NCBI GenBank assembly: GCA_035533015.1
Contig: DATLUQ010000019.1
Span: forward strand, 37,868 to 101,867
Origin: Gemmatimonadaceae bacterium
GTDB taxonomy: Bacteria > Gemmatimonadota > Gemmatimonadetes > Gemmatimonadales > Gemmatimonadaceae
DNA length: 64,000 bases
Direction: 5' to 3'
The position numbers and the translations under genes were made by a program. Shown piece by piece: positions 1-8,914 of the stretch (position 1 is the first letter of the stretch; every line of letters begins with the position of its first letter). Below the pieces are notes generated by a model that saw nothing but the letters and a program-made list of their open reading frames with translations, made no database searches and was not told the origin of the DNA.

Positions 1-1
1 C

Positions 2-184
2 GACAACGTGCACTATCAGGGTACGGCCCGGCTCATCAACCGGCTGGTGACCCTGGACAAGCAATTCGACCTCATGATCTATCCCAACCGGACGCACTGC
101 ATCTGCGAAGGAGCGGGCACCACGCTGCAACTATATTCCACGCTCACGCGATACCTACTCACCAACATGCCGCCCGCGCGGTAG
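2..184 (+). CDS. S9 family prolyl oligopeptidase / dipeptidyl peptidase IV-like, C-terminal fragment
   Basis: Only the last 60 codons are inside the window; the gene starts upstream. The fragment opens with D-N-V-H-Y, the loop holding the catalytic Asp in S9 peptidases (usually D-D-N-V-H), and continues to F-D-L-M-I-Y-P-N-R-T-H, where the final His (residue 32 of the fragment) matches the catalytic His of the Ser-Asp-His triad. The stretch after it (L-Q-L-Y-S-T-L-T-R-Y-L) is the usual C-terminal helix. In this family the enzyme cleaves after proline in short peptides and is normally periplasmic or membrane-attached. The nucleophilic Ser and the propeller cannot be seen, so the subfamily is inferred from the tail only. 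It ends 22 bases before the nickel permease. Confidence 0.85.
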   Translation, partial: DNVHYQGTARLINRLVTLDKQFDLMIYPNRTHCICEGAGTTLQLYSTLTRYLLTNMPPAR

Positions 185-206
185 GCGTTCCATCGATCCG
201 CAATCC

Positions 207-1271
207 ATGACCGAGCCGCCTCCCGCCGTTCACGCGGTCCGCGCGTCGGACGTCCGCGCGCGCGTGGTCGGGCTGTACGCGCTGCTGCTGGCCGCGAATC
301 TGGGCGCGTGGGCGTGGGCCCTGGTAGCGTTCCGTCACTATCCGCTGCTCCTTGGTACCGCGCTCCTGGCCTACGGGCTGGGGCTGCGCCATGCCATCGA
401 TGCCGACCACATCGCGGCCATCGACAACGTCACCCGCAAGTTGATGCAGGAGGGAAAACGGCCGGTGGGGGCGGGGTTCTTCTTCTCGCTGGGCCACTCC
501 ACCGTGGTCGTGCTGGCGTCGGTGGCCATCGCCGCCACGGCGATGGCGCTGCGCACGCGCCTCGAAACATTCCGGTCGCTGGGCGGCATGATCGGCACGA
601 TCGTGTCGGCGGTGTTCCTGCTGGCGATCGCGGTGATGAATCTGTTCATTCTGGCCGCCGTGTATCGGACCTTCCACCGTGTACGCCGCGGCGGCGCCTA
701 CGTCGAAGAGGATCTGGACGCTCTGATGGCGGGTGGCGGCTTCCTGTCCCGCATCTTCAAGCCGTTGTTCGGCATGATCCGGTCGAGCTGGCACATGTAT
801 CCGCTGGGCTTGCTGTTTGGCCTGGGCTTCGACACGGCCACGGAGATCGGCCTGCTCGGCATCTCGGCGGCCGAGGCGGGCAAGGGGATGCCGATCTGGT
901 CGATCCTCGTCTTCCCGGCGTTGTTCACCGCCGGCATGTCGCTCATCGACACCACCGACAGCGTGTTGATGGTGGGCGCGTACCAGTGGGCGTTCGCCAA
1001 ACCGATGAGAAAACTCTACTATAACATGACCATCACCTTCGTCTCCGTGCTGGTGGCCCTGCTCGTGGGCAGCATCGAGGCGCTGGGGCTGATCGGCGAC
1101 AAGTGGCAGTTCCACGGCTGGATATGGAGCGCGGTGGCGCGGTTGAACGGCAACTTCGGCAGCATCGGCTACCTGATCATCGGCGTCTTCCTGGGCAGTT
1201 GGGTCATCTCGGCGGCCGTGTATCGGTTCAAGGGCTACGACCGGGCCGAAGCGCCGACGCTGGCCGAGTAG
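207..1271 (+). CDS. NiCoT family nickel/cobalt transporter
   Basis: A 354-residue integral membrane permease of the HoxN/NixA/NicT family, which imports Ni2+ and/or Co2+ with high affinity. The family signature R-H-A-I-D-A-D-H-I-A-A-I-D-N lies at residues 61-74 in the second membrane segment, followed by F-F-F-S-L-G-H-S-T (about 91-99) and L-G-F-D-T-A-T-E (about 212), the three motifs that define NiCoT proteins. Length is typical (330-370). About eight hydrophobic segments are visible, with a charged loop around residue 165. The ATG at 207 gives a normal N-terminus but has no strong Shine-Dalgarno. No nickel enzyme (urease, hydrogenase) lies nearby, so metal preference cannot be set from context. 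Confidence 0.93.
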   Translation: MTEPPPAVHAVRASDVRARVVGLYALLLAANLGAWAWALVAFRHYPLLLGTALLAYGLGLRHAIDADHIAAIDNVTRKLMQEGKRPVGAGFFFSLGHSTVVVLASVAIAATAMALRTRLETFRSLGGMIGTIVSAVFLLAIAVMNLFILAAVYRTFHRVRRGGAYVEEDLDALMAGGGFLSRIFKPLFGMIRSSWHMYPLGLLFGLGFDTATEIGLLGISAAEAGKGMPIWSILVFPALFTAGMSLIDTTDSVLMVGAYQWAFAKPMRKLYYNMTITFVSVLVALLVGSIEALGLIGDKWQFHGWIWSAVARLNGNFGSIGYLIIGVFLGSWVISAAVYRFKGYDRAEAPTLAE

Positions 1272-1287
1272 CCGCGCCGCGCGCGGC

Positions 1288-2370
1288 TCATGTCGCGGGC
1301 GCGGAGGGGGCTGCGCCACGCGGCCGCATGGGCGCTTCGTCGGCCACCCGCAGCACGCGTGATCCCCGGATGGCCTCACCCGATCGGAGCCACGCCAGCG
1401 CGTCGTTCGCCTCCGACAGAGGAACCTCCGACACCGTGGGCCGGAGCTCCATGCGCACCGCGGCGTCGAGAAATTCGCGCACGTCGGCGCGCGTCACGTT
1501 GGCCACGCTCTTCACGTCGCGCTCGTGCCAGAGGTGCGTGGCGTACTCCAGGCGCAGCAGTTCGGGCTGGTCGCGCGACTCCTTTCGAATGGCGTTGATC
1601 ACCAGCCGGCCGCCGGGGGCCAGGTGGCCCAGGGCCTCGACCACCGGTTTCCAGGCCGGTGTCGTGTCCACGATCGCCATCATCGGCTGCGGCGGCCGGT
1701 CGGTCGTGTCGCCGGCCCAGTCGGCCCCCAATTCGAGGGCGAAAGCGCGCTCCCCAGCGCTGCGTGCAAACACGTACACCGGCGAATGCGGGTAGCGGTG
1801 GCGCGCCGTCTGCAGCATGAGGTGTCCCGACGCGCCGAACCCGGTGAGGCCGAGCGGCTGGCCGTCGGCCAGATCGGTGAGGCGCAGCGACCGCCAGCCG
1901 ATTGCGCCGGCGCAGAGCAGCGGGGCCGCCGACGTGTCGGCCAGTCCGTCGGGAATCGCGTGCGCGAACGCTTCGGGCACCACGAGATACTCCGCGTATC
2001 CGCCATTCACGTCGCAGCCGGTGGCGCAAAACTCGGGACAGAGATTCTCCGTGCCCGACAGACACCAGCGGCAACGTCCGCACGCCGAATGGATCCAGGC
2101 CACACCCACCCGGTCTCCCTCATGGAACGCGACGGCGCCGGCCCCGCGCGCGACGACCCGCCCCACGACCTGATGGCCGGGGATCACAGGATATGCGGGC
2201 GCGACCAGCCGGCCTTCGGCCAGGTCGAGGTCCGTGCGGCACACGCCGCACGCCGACACGCGTACCAGCAGCTCGCGCGCCGCGGGCGAAGGGGCAGGGA
2301 CCTCAGCCGCTTCGAGAGCGAGCGGATGGTCGGCGAGTGGAGCCGGATTCCGGAGCAGCATGGCGCGCAT
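1288..2370 (-). CDS. zinc-dependent alcohol dehydrogenase, AdhA-like
   Basis: Medium-chain zinc alcohol dehydrogenase of 360 residues. The N-terminal GroES-like domain has C-G-V-C-R-T-D (first catalytic Zn ligand), G-H-Q-V-V-G-R-V, and the structural zinc loop C-G-R-C-R-W-C-L-S-G-T-E-N-L-C with its four cysteines. The Rossmann part carries L-T-G-F-G-A-S-G-H-L. Such enzymes oxidise primary alcohols or reduce aldehydes with NAD(P)H; the substrate is not readable. The open frame continues upstream to 2508, but the ATG at 2370 starts the normal M-R-A-M-L-L family sequence, so I chose it. It is convergent with the nickel permease (16 bases between stops) and divergent from the rhomboid gene. Confidence 0.9.
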   Translation of the reverse strand: MRAMLLRNPAPLADHPLALEAAEVPAPSPAARELLVRVSACGVCRTDLDLAEGRLVAPAYPVIPGHQVVGRVVARGAGAVAFHEGDRVGVAWIHSACGRCRWCLSGTENLCPEFCATGCDVNGGYAEYLVVPEAFAHAIPDGLADTSAAPLLCAGAIGWRSLRLTDLADGQPLGLTGFGASGHLMLQTARHRYPHSPVYVFARSAGERAFALELGADWAGDTTDRPPQPMMAIVDTTPAWKPVVEALGHLAPGGRLVINAIRKESRDQPELLRLEYATHLWHERDVKSVANVTRADVREFLDAAVRMELRPTVSEVPLSEANDALAWLRSGEAIRGSRVLRVADEAPMRPRGAAPSAPAT

Positions 2371-2453
2371 GCATGAACGATGAGGTGTAGAGCGGCTCGC
2401 GGGAACCCCGAGCGTCTCGGGGGCCAGGACGCGCACCGGCCGCGCTGGGACGT

Positions 2454-2459
2454 TATCTT
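2454..2459 (+). promoter_or_regulatory. candidate -10 (TATCTT) for the rhomboid gene
   Basis: TATCTT lies 39 bases before the GTG start of the rhomboid protease in an otherwise GC-rich gap. It fits the TAnnTT pattern seen before several genes here. No convincing -35 is visible at the usual distance, so this is a weak call based on recurrence. Confidence 0.35.
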
Positions 2460-2498
2460 CGAAACCGGTTCTATCGCCGCCAACGTGGAGGAATTGCC

Positions 2499-3269
2499 GT
2501 GACCCCATGGGTCAAGCGGCTGCTGGCCGCCAACATCATCGTCTTCTTCATCCAGCAGACCATGCCCAACGTCACGGACGCGTTCGCGTTCGTGCCGGCC
2601 ATGATCTTCGTCCGCCCGTGGACCGTGGTCACGTACATGTTTCTCCACGGCGGATGGATGCACATCATCTTCAACATGATCGTGCTGTTCTTCTTCGGGC
2701 CGCGGGTGGAGCAGCGGTTGGGGTCGAAACGATTCATCACGCTGTACTTCGTGGCCGGGATTTCGGGAGCCCTCCTATCGTTCGTGCTCGCGCCGGGCGC
2801 GGCGATCATCGGCGCGTCGGCGGCGGTGTTTGGTGTGGAGACCGCGTTCGCCAAGTACTGGCCGCGCGAGTTGATCTATATCTGGGGCGTGCTCCCCATC
2901 CAGGCCATCTGGCTCATCGCCCTCACGGTGGCCTACTCCATCTGGAGCGGCATGAACGGGTCGACGAGCGGCGTGGCCGACTATGCACACCTGGGCGGCA
3001 TAGCCGGCGCGTTCCTGTATCTCTTCTGGATCGACCGCCACTACGGCGCGCGGAAGTTCCGCGCCAAGGCCGTGCCCAAGGTGCCGATGGGCAAGGTGTT
3101 GGAGTGGAAGCGGGTGGATCCGACGGTGATCCACGAGGTCAATCGCGACGAGGTCAATCGCATCCTCGACAAGATCAGCGATCGCGGGATCGACAGCCTG
3201 ACGCCCGAGGAGCGCGTGTTCCTGTCGAATTTCGTGCCCCCCGACGACCGGAAGCCGCCGGTATCCTGA
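2499..3269 (+). CDS. rhomboid family intramembrane serine protease
   Basis: A 256-residue six-segment membrane protease. The catalytic Ser is S107 in I-G-A-S-A-A-V-F-G and the partner His is H164 in Y-A-H-L-G-G; the H-x-x-x-N oxyanion pair is H55/N59 in W-M-H-I-I-F-N-M. The segment after it, F-F-G-P-R-V-E-Q-R-L-G-S, is the usual L1/TM2 border. Rhomboids cut single-pass membrane proteins within the bilayer; the target here is unknown. The GTG start at 2499 is backed by a GGAGG at 2487-2491. The soluble C-terminal tail of about 75 residues ends in a charged helix (E-V-N-R-D-E-V-N-R-I-L-D-K-I) that recurs in this subfamily. Confidence 0.93.
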   Translation: MTPWVKRLLAANIIVFFIQQTMPNVTDAFAFVPAMIFVRPWTVVTYMFLHGGWMHIIFNMIVLFFFGPRVEQRLGSKRFITLYFVAGISGALLSFVLAPGAAIIGASAAVFGVETAFAKYWPRELIYIWGVLPIQAIWLIALTVAYSIWSGMNGSTSGVADYAHLGGIAGAFLYLFWIDRHYGARKFRAKAVPKVPMGKVLEWKRVDPTVIHEVNRDEVNRILDKISDRGIDSLTPEERVFLSNFVPPDDRKPPVS

Positions 3270-3319
3270 TGTAACGGGCGGTCATCCGCGCTCGCCCGGC
3301 GGTCGCTGCTCATGCGGCG

Positions 3320-4060
3320 TCATCGCGGCATCCGGAACCGCGACGGGTCGATGGGTACGTTCACTTCGGCTCGTTCGACCATGATGTGTTGGCCGCCGGG
3401 GCGGCCGCGTGTGTCGCTGTCGATGCGGAAGGCGATCATCACGCCGCCGATGCGCCGGTAGTCGCGGAAGTACGACTCGAACACGACCGTGTCGCCATTC
3501 ACCACGCGCTCTCCGGTCCATTTGGTCTGGAGGTGCGACTGCATATCGATGAAGTACCGGTCGTGCAGCCCGTCGGCGGTGACAACGTTCAGCGCCCAGG
3601 CGGGCCGCCCATCGGCCGTGTCCACGCCGGCGGTCGTCACGTGGTTGCCTTTGGCGGCGTAGTCCACCAGCGGCCCGTCGAAATCGGCGCCCGCTTCCAC
3701 GTTCCGGGCTTGGTCGGCATCCATGAGGTGGGCTACCGAATCGCCCGCGAACGGGTTGATCGTCCACGTCGTGCGTCCGTCGGATGCCTGCACCAGTGCG
3801 CGATCCCCCAGGTGGATGGACGTGCGAACGTGCAGTGGGCGTTCGAGCTCTACGGTGTCGTTTCCGGCGAGGCCGGGGCCAAGCTCGATGCGGCCGACGA
3901 GCCGTTCCGTTCGGATCGCGCGCAGGGCTGCCGGGCCGCCTCGGGCGGCGACGTTGAGCGCGATGATCGAGTCGGCGCTCTGGGCCGCGGCCCCCCGTGA
4001 GAAGACGGCTGCTGCAATGACCGCACCCAGGTGGGCGCGTCGAATGAGAGGCGACGGCAT
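3320..4060 (-). CDS. exported LolA-like (outer membrane lipoprotein-sorting protein fold) protein
   Basis: A 246-residue protein with a cleavable signal peptide (about residues 1-26, cleavage after A-A-A-Q). The mature part opens with a helix (I-I-A-L-N-V-A-A-R-G-G) followed by a single beta-rich domain: V-G-R-I-E-L, D-G-R-T-T-W-T-I-N-P-F, F-D-G-P-L-V-D-Y. This resembles periplasmic LolA/LolB-fold proteins annotated as lipoprotein-sorting-like, which bind lipid acyl chains; the actual ligand is unknown. The frame is open upstream to 4276, but the ATG at 4060 sits directly before the signal peptide. It is divergent from the beta-helix gene and convergent with the rhomboid gene. Confidence 0.75.
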   Translation of the reverse strand: MPSPLIRRAHLGAVIAAAVFSRGAAAQSADSIIALNVAARGGPAALRAIRTERLVGRIELGPGLAGNDTVELERPLHVRTSIHLGDRALVQASDGRTTWTINPFAGDSVAHLMDADQARNVEAGADFDGPLVDYAAKGNHVTTAGVDTADGRPAWALNVVTADGLHDRYFIDMQSHLQTKWTGERVVNGDTVVFESYFRDYRRIGGVMIAFRIDSDTRGRPGGQHIMVERAEVNVPIDPSRFRMPR

Positions 4061-4190
4061 AGGCGGAATATGCGCGCCCGCCCGGTCCGATGCACGGCTG
4101 TGCCGGCGCCGTTCGGCTGGTGAATTGGCGCCGCCCTGCGCAGGTTTCCCCTCGTCCCCCCTGGCTCGCGCATTCTCCAACGGTCTCCGA

Positions 4191-6443
4191 ATGAACCGCC
4201 TGCTTGCTGTGTCGATGCTCGCCCTGTTCGCTCCAGCCGCCGCTCGCGGGCAGCGCGCTGCGCGCCTTCCGTCCATCGAGCTTCACACTGGGCTCGTGAT
4301 CACGCGGTCGGCGCGGGTCGTGCCGCGCACGTACCGCCTCGCGGCGCCCGCGTCGCTCGACTCGGCCGCGATCACGATTCGCGGTGACGACGTGACGGTG
4401 GACTTCGCCGGTGCCCGGCTCGAAGGCACGGACCCGAACGGCGACCCCGACCTCGCCATCGGCGTGGCGGTGCGCGTCGAAGGTGGACGCAACGTCCGCA
4501 TCCTCCACGCGCACATCCGCGGGTACAAGGTGGCGGTCCTGGCCCGTGGCACGCACGGGCTGACGCTCACCGGCAATGACCTGAGCTACAACTGGAAGCC
4601 GCGCCTGTACAGTCTCGTAGAGCATGAGAGCCTGCTCGACTGGCTCGACTTCCACCACAATGACAAGGACGAGTGGCTGCGCTACGGCGCGGGGGCGTAC
4701 CTGGCCGACGTGAGCGGCGGTGAGTTGAGCGGCAATACCGCCGAGCAGGAGATGAACGGTGTGATGCTCGTGCGCAGCGACCACCTGCGCATCCACGACA
4801 ACTCCTTTTCCTACAACTCCGGGCTCGGGCTCGGGTTGTACCGCTCGTCGCACAACACCGTGCTGCACAACCGCATCGACTTCGACGTACGCGGGTACAG
4901 CCACGGGTTCTACCGTCGCGGGCAGGACTCGGCGGGGCTGCTGCTCTACGAGCAGAGCGACAGCAATGTGGTGGCGTACAATTCCGTGACGCACGGCGGT
5001 GACGGGCTTTTCCTGTGGGCCGGCCAGAGCACGATGGACACCGGCGCCGGGGGCGCCAACGACAATCTCTTTTTCGGGAACGATTTCAGCTTTGCGCCCA
5101 CGAATGGCATGGAGGCGACGTTCAGCCGCAACGCCTTCATCGGCAACCGTGTGGCGGGCAGCGACTATGGGCTGTGGGGTGGCTACAGCCACGACTCCAA
5201 GGTCGTGGGCAACTGTCTGCTCGGGAACCGCAACGGCATCGCCATCGAGCACGGGCAGAACAATGTCGTCGCCGACAATCACATCGTCGGCGGTACCACC
5301 GGGCTTTGGCTGTGGGCAAACTTTCCCGAAGCGGCCGACTGGGGCTATCCCAAGCATCGCGATACGCACAGCCGCGACTATGGCGTGACCGGCAACGTGT
5401 TCGCCGGGCAGCGCGTGGCACTCCGGTTGGCGAACACGGCCAACGTCGTGGCTACCGGCGACACGTTCGTGGGCGTCGACACGACCGCGGTGCTGACGGA
5501 CACCAGTAACTACCGGTTCGCCGGCAACACCGAGACACCGGGGGGCGCCAAGCTGGCCGATGCCGAGCGGGCGGTGTGCGATCCGCGGGATCTGGTTTCC
5601 GGGGAGTACGCGCGGTTGGCGCCCGCCGCGCCGGCCGCGCAGCGATCGGTGCCGCGATCGACTCTCACGCGCCGCGACCGCGCGGCCATCGTGGTGGGCC
5701 AGTGGGGGCCGTACGACTGGCGGTCGCCCAAGCTGTGGCCGGTGGACAGCGCGCACGCGGCGCCGCTGCGGCTCGCCGTGCTCGGCCCCGCCGGTCGCTG
5801 GAAGCTCGTCTCTTCCAGCGGCGTGGCGCAGCTGTCCAGGAACAGCGGGCGCACCGGGGACACGCTGACCGTGACGCCGACGGCGGATTCGGGCGCGGAT
5901 TGGGACGTGACGCTCGAGTACCGGGGCGCCGCCACGGTCTCGCCCCGCGGCCTGCGCCGCGCGGCCGGTCAGCCATATCAGTTCAGTTATGGCCGCTACG
6001 AGCCGGTCGCCGACTGGACCGCCCGCTTCTTCACCTGGAGCGACAGCACCGATCCGCGGAGCAAGCCCGAGGCCTTCGCGGCGCTGCTCCGGTCGGCTCC
6101 GCTGCTCACGCGCCACGAATCGCGGCTGGATTACGAGTGGTACGGGCCGGCGATCAAGGCGCTCCCGGTGGAACGGTGGGCGCTGGAGGCGACCGCGGCC
6201 GTCGCGCTCCCGCCCGGCCGGTACACGCTGCGCACGATCAGCGACGACGCCGTTCGGGTGTGGGTGGACGACTCGCTCGCCATCGACCACTGGCAGCCGC
6301 ACGAGTCCGCCCTCGACGCCGCGCCGCTCGCGGGCGGCCGGCACACGATCCGGGTGCAGTACTATCAGGTCGATGGGTGGACGGAGTTCCGGCTCGACAT
6401 CCTGCGCGGCTCGCTGGCTTTCGCGCCGCCGCCGGGGGAGTAG
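4191..6443 (+). CDS. exported right-handed parallel beta-helix protein with C-terminal PA14-like domain
   Basis: A 750-residue secreted protein. After a signal peptide (about 1-19, ending A-R-G-Q) the region from about 60 to 440 holds repeated beta-helix coils: N-V-R-I-L-H, G-L-T-L-T-G-N-D-L-S-Y-N, N-T-V-L-H-N-R-I, S-N-V-V-A-Y-N-S-V, V-V-A-D-N-H-I-V. This is the NosD/pectate-lyase-like fold found in polysaccharide lyases, epimerases and copper-site maturation proteins. The last 150 residues (R-Y-T-L-R-T-I-S-D-D-A-V-R-V-W-V-D) match PA14 domains, which bind glycans. A role in binding or degrading polysaccharide is inferred; no catalytic motif was recognised. The ATG at 4191 is chosen because the signal peptide begins there, although the frame is open from 3723. 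Confidence 0.82.
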   Translation: MNRLLAVSMLALFAPAAARGQRAARLPSIELHTGLVITRSARVVPRTYRLAAPASLDSAAITIRGDDVTVDFAGARLEGTDPNGDPDLAIGVAVRVEGGRNVRILHAHIRGYKVAVLARGTHGLTLTGNDLSYNWKPRLYSLVEHESLLDWLDFHHNDKDEWLRYGAGAYLADVSGGELSGNTAEQEMNGVMLVRSDHLRIHDNSFSYNSGLGLGLYRSSHNTVLHNRIDFDVRGYSHGFYRRGQDSAGLLLYEQSDSNVVAYNSVTHGGDGLFLWAGQSTMDTGAGGANDNLFFGNDFSFAPTNGMEATFSRNAFIGNRVAGSDYGLWGGYSHDSKVVGNCLLGNRNGIAIEHGQNNVVADNHIVGGTTGLWLWANFPEAADWGYPKHRDTHSRDYGVTGNVFAGQRVALRLANTANVVATGDTFVGVDTTAVLTDTSNYRFAGNTETPGGAKLADAERAVCDPRDLVSGEYARLAPAAPAAQRSVPRSTLTRRDRAAIVVGQWGPYDWRSPKLWPVDSAHAAPLRLAVLGPAGRWKLVSSSGVAQLSRNSGRTGDTLTVTPTADSGADWDVTLEYRGAATVSPRGLRRAAGQPYQFSYGRYEPVADWTARFFTWSDSTDPRSKPEAFAALLRSAPLLTRHESRLDYEWYGPAIKALPVERWALEATAAVALPPGRYTLRTISDDAVRVWVDDSLAIDHWQPHESALDAAPLAGGRHTIRVQYYQVDGWTEFRLDILRGSLAFAPPPGE

Positions 6444-6475
6444 ACGAGCCAGCGCGGAGCCGCCCGCCGGAACAC

Positions 6476-6498
6476 GCTCCCGCCGCCTTGGCGGGGGC
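6476..6498. terminator. hairpin between convergent beta-helix and MFS/SpeE-like genes
   Basis: A nine-pair stem (GCTCCCGCC / GGCGGGGGC, one G-T pair) with loop GCCTT lies between the stops at 6443 and 6506. It has no T run in either direction, so it is a weak bidirectional terminator candidate. Confidence 0.4.
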
Positions 6499-6505
6499 GC
6501 GCCGG

Positions 6506-8914
6506 TCAGGGGCCGGGGTACGTCGTCAGCGCCGCCCGGAGCGGCGCGAGCGTGGCCGGCGCTCCCGTGATCAGCCCCGCCGGGAATCGCCGGTAGCTGA
6601 GGATGTCCTTGTAGATCGGGTCCCCCTTGTACCAGTCGGGGGTCATGCCGGCCAGATATTGCAGCCGCAGGTTCCGGTCGAGATTGATCTGCGCGTCCGC
6701 GAGCCACGGTCTGAGGTCGGCAGCATTTCCGGCGTAGGTCTCGAGCAGGTCCTCCACCGTGTAGAACCCCACATCGGCGAGCGACGCGGCGACGAATTGC
6801 ATGTCGGGGCGGCTGAGGCGCGCCTGCAGCGAATCGACGTTCAACTGCAGGGGCCCTGCCTGCCCCAACAGCACCAGGTCGTAGCCCCGGCCCTGGTCGG
6901 TGTTCCCCCAGATGGTGCCGTTGGGGAATACCCGGAAGAAGGTGGCGATCTCACTCTTCACCGCGGCTTCGTTGCTCTCGTACAGCGGCACCCATTGCGT
7001 GACGAGGCCGCCCGGGTTCAGGTGCTGCTTCACCAGCTCGAAGTACTGCTGCGTGTAGAGCGTGGCCGCCCCCTTCACCCACGGGTGAATGGGGTCGGAC
7101 GTGATGATGTCGTATTTCGCGTCGGTGGTCAGGATGAAGTGCCGCGCGTCGTCGTAGGTGATCGTCACGCGCGGGTCGTGGAGCACGTTGAAATTCTGCT
7201 GCGCGAAGTACGGCCCGATGTTCGGGGGAATGAGCGCTTCGATTTCGCAGATCCGTTCGGTGGCCACGCTCGGGAAGGGCAGCAGAGAACCGGCGGTGAC
7301 GCCGGCTCCGAACCCGACCACCAGCACCGATCTCGGGTCGGGCTGGAACAACGCCGGTAGGCTGCCGAGCATCCGCTGCAGGCGCATGTCCTGCGGTTCG
7401 GTCGACGCTTCCACCTTGCCGCTCACGTGGAAGTTTCGCACGCCGTTGGGTTCCTCGGACACTCCGATCGACGCGTTGCGCCCCTCGCCGCGGTACAGCT
7501 CCTTGACTTCGTTCAGCCGCCAGGGCATCTGGCGCCCGTAGGCGATCAGCTCGAACGGAATGCGCGGCGTGGTCCACACCAGCGCGCCGGCCACGGCCAC
7601 CGCCCCGCTGAACGCCGCGGTCCTCCCCAATCCCGCCGCTCGCGGCACGACGAACGGCAGCAGCAGGAGCCCGCCGCCGCCCGCCGCCGCGACCATCAAT
7701 GCCCGCTGCGCGTTCTGCGTGCCGAGCATCGGCACGAGAAAGATGCTGAACGCCAGCGACCCGAGGATCGCGCCCACGGTGTTCGCGGCGTACACGCCGC
7801 CCACCAGTCGACCGGGATCTTGCCCGGGCTCGGCCACCGCACCGAGCGCCAGCGGGAAGCTCGCGCCCCACAGCAACGCGGCCGGGAGTACGGTCCACAG
7901 CGCCCGCGCGAAGTCGATCTCGAACGTGAACCGCGGGCTGGGCGACAGCCCCGGGTCCACCGGCCAGTAGGGAAGCGCGCGGGCGATCATGTAGGCCGAC
8001 CAGGCCACGCACGCCACGATCAGCACCTGGCATATGCCCAGGGCGACCCTGGCCGAGATCCGGCTCCGTGCCATGGCCGCGCCGGCGCTGCTCCCCACGC
8101 CGATCCCGATCAGGAACACCGCGAGTATTATAGAAAAAGTATAAGTCGTTCCGCCCAGGAGGAGCGACAGCAGCCGCGTCCACACGACCTCGGCGCCGAG
8201 CGCCGCGAATCCGCTGAGCCCGATCACCACGTACACCGGCCACGCGCGGCGCACGAACGTCGCACCCCCCGCCGGGTCTTCGCCGCTCGGGCCGGCGTCG
8301 TGCACCGTGAGACGCGACAGCCCCACCGCCAGCGCCGCGACCACCAGGTTGATGACCGCCGCCACGTACGTGGCGGTGGGCATGTCGTGCACGCGCAGCA
8401 GGTAGAAGCCGGCGAGCAGCGACCCGACCACGGCCCCGGCCGTATTGCCGCCGTAGAAGAAGCCCAGCCATGCCACGCCCTGGGGCGTGGTCTCGATCCA
8501 TCGCGCGATCGCCGGGAGCGACGCCCCCATGAGGATCGTGGGGGGCAGCAGGCACACCGCGCAGAGCAGCGCCCGCGTGATCACCCCCCACACCCCCTGG
8601 CCGGCCATCGCGGTGTACACGCCGCCCGCGTAGGGCAGCACGAACAGCACGAGCACGCCGATCGCGCCGATGCCCAGTTCGAGAGCCGCGTACACGATCA
8701 GCGGGTGCCGGCGCGGCGATACGTAGCGCGGCAGCGCCAGGCTGCCGATGCACATGCCGCCCATGAACGTCCCGAGCAGCACCCCCATCGACACGGCCGT
8801 GGACCCGATCACCAACTGTAGCAGCTGGAACCAGACGATTTCGTAGATCAGCGCCGCGCAGCCGCTGCCCACGAAGAGGACGAGCAGCAGCGGGAGAAAC
8901 CGGCGGGACTTCAC
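6506..8914 (-). CDS. fused membrane (MFS-like) / spermidine-synthase-like protein, copy 2
   Basis: An 802-residue protein with about a dozen hydrophobic segments in residues 1-470 and a spermidine-synthase-like Rossmann domain after about 520. The nucleotide loop reads V-L-V-V-G-F-G-A-G-V-T-A-G, followed by C-E-I-E-A-L-I-P and Y-D-D-A-R-H-F-I-L. The acidic active-site motifs of true spermidine synthases (G-G-G-D-G and D-S-x-D-P) are replaced, here by I-T-S-D-P-I-H-P-W-V-K-G, so aminopropyl transfer is doubtful. The start is a GTG overlapping the stop of the upstream copy by four bases (GTGA), which implies translational coupling. The mature sequence starts almost directly in the first membrane helix. 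Its function is unknown; a membrane-bound methyltransferase-like or lipid/polyamine-related role is possible. Confidence 0.82.
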   Translation of the reverse strand: MKSRRFLPLLLVLFVGSGCAALIYEIVWFQLLQLVIGSTAVSMGVLLGTFMGGMCIGSLALPRYVSPRRHPLIVYAALELGIGAIGVLVLFVLPYAGGVYTAMAGQGVWGVITRALLCAVCLLPPTILMGASLPAIARWIETTPQGVAWLGFFYGGNTAGAVVGSLLAGFYLLRVHDMPTATYVAAVINLVVAALAVGLSRLTVHDAGPSGEDPAGGATFVRRAWPVYVVIGLSGFAALGAEVVWTRLLSLLLGGTTYTFSIILAVFLIGIGVGSSAGAAMARSRISARVALGICQVLIVACVAWSAYMIARALPYWPVDPGLSPSPRFTFEIDFARALWTVLPAALLWGASFPLALGAVAEPGQDPGRLVGGVYAANTVGAILGSLAFSIFLVPMLGTQNAQRALMVAAAGGGGLLLLPFVVPRAAGLGRTAAFSGAVAVAGALVWTTPRIPFELIAYGRQMPWRLNEVKELYRGEGRNASIGVSEEPNGVRNFHVSGKVEASTEPQDMRLQRMLGSLPALFQPDPRSVLVVGFGAGVTAGSLLPFPSVATERICEIEALIPPNIGPYFAQQNFNVLHDPRVTITYDDARHFILTTDAKYDIITSDPIHPWVKGAATLYTQQYFELVKQHLNPGGLVTQWVPLYESNEAAVKSEIATFFRVFPNGTIWGNTDQGRGYDLVLLGQAGPLQLNVDSLQARLSRPDMQFVAASLADVGFYTVEDLLETYAGNAADLRPWLADAQINLDRNLRLQYLAGMTPDWYKGDPIYKDILSYRRFPAGLITGAPATLAPLRAALTTYPGP

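Noticed and set aside
159..1379. A 406-codon minus-strand frame over the nickel permease
   Set aside because: Antisense to a well-conserved transporter; Arg/His/Gln-rich.
3282..6707. A 1141-residue open frame on the minus strand across the beta-helix gene
   Set aside because: Antisense to a recognisable exported protein; Arg/Pro/His-rich composition typical of GC-rich shadow frames, with no domain.
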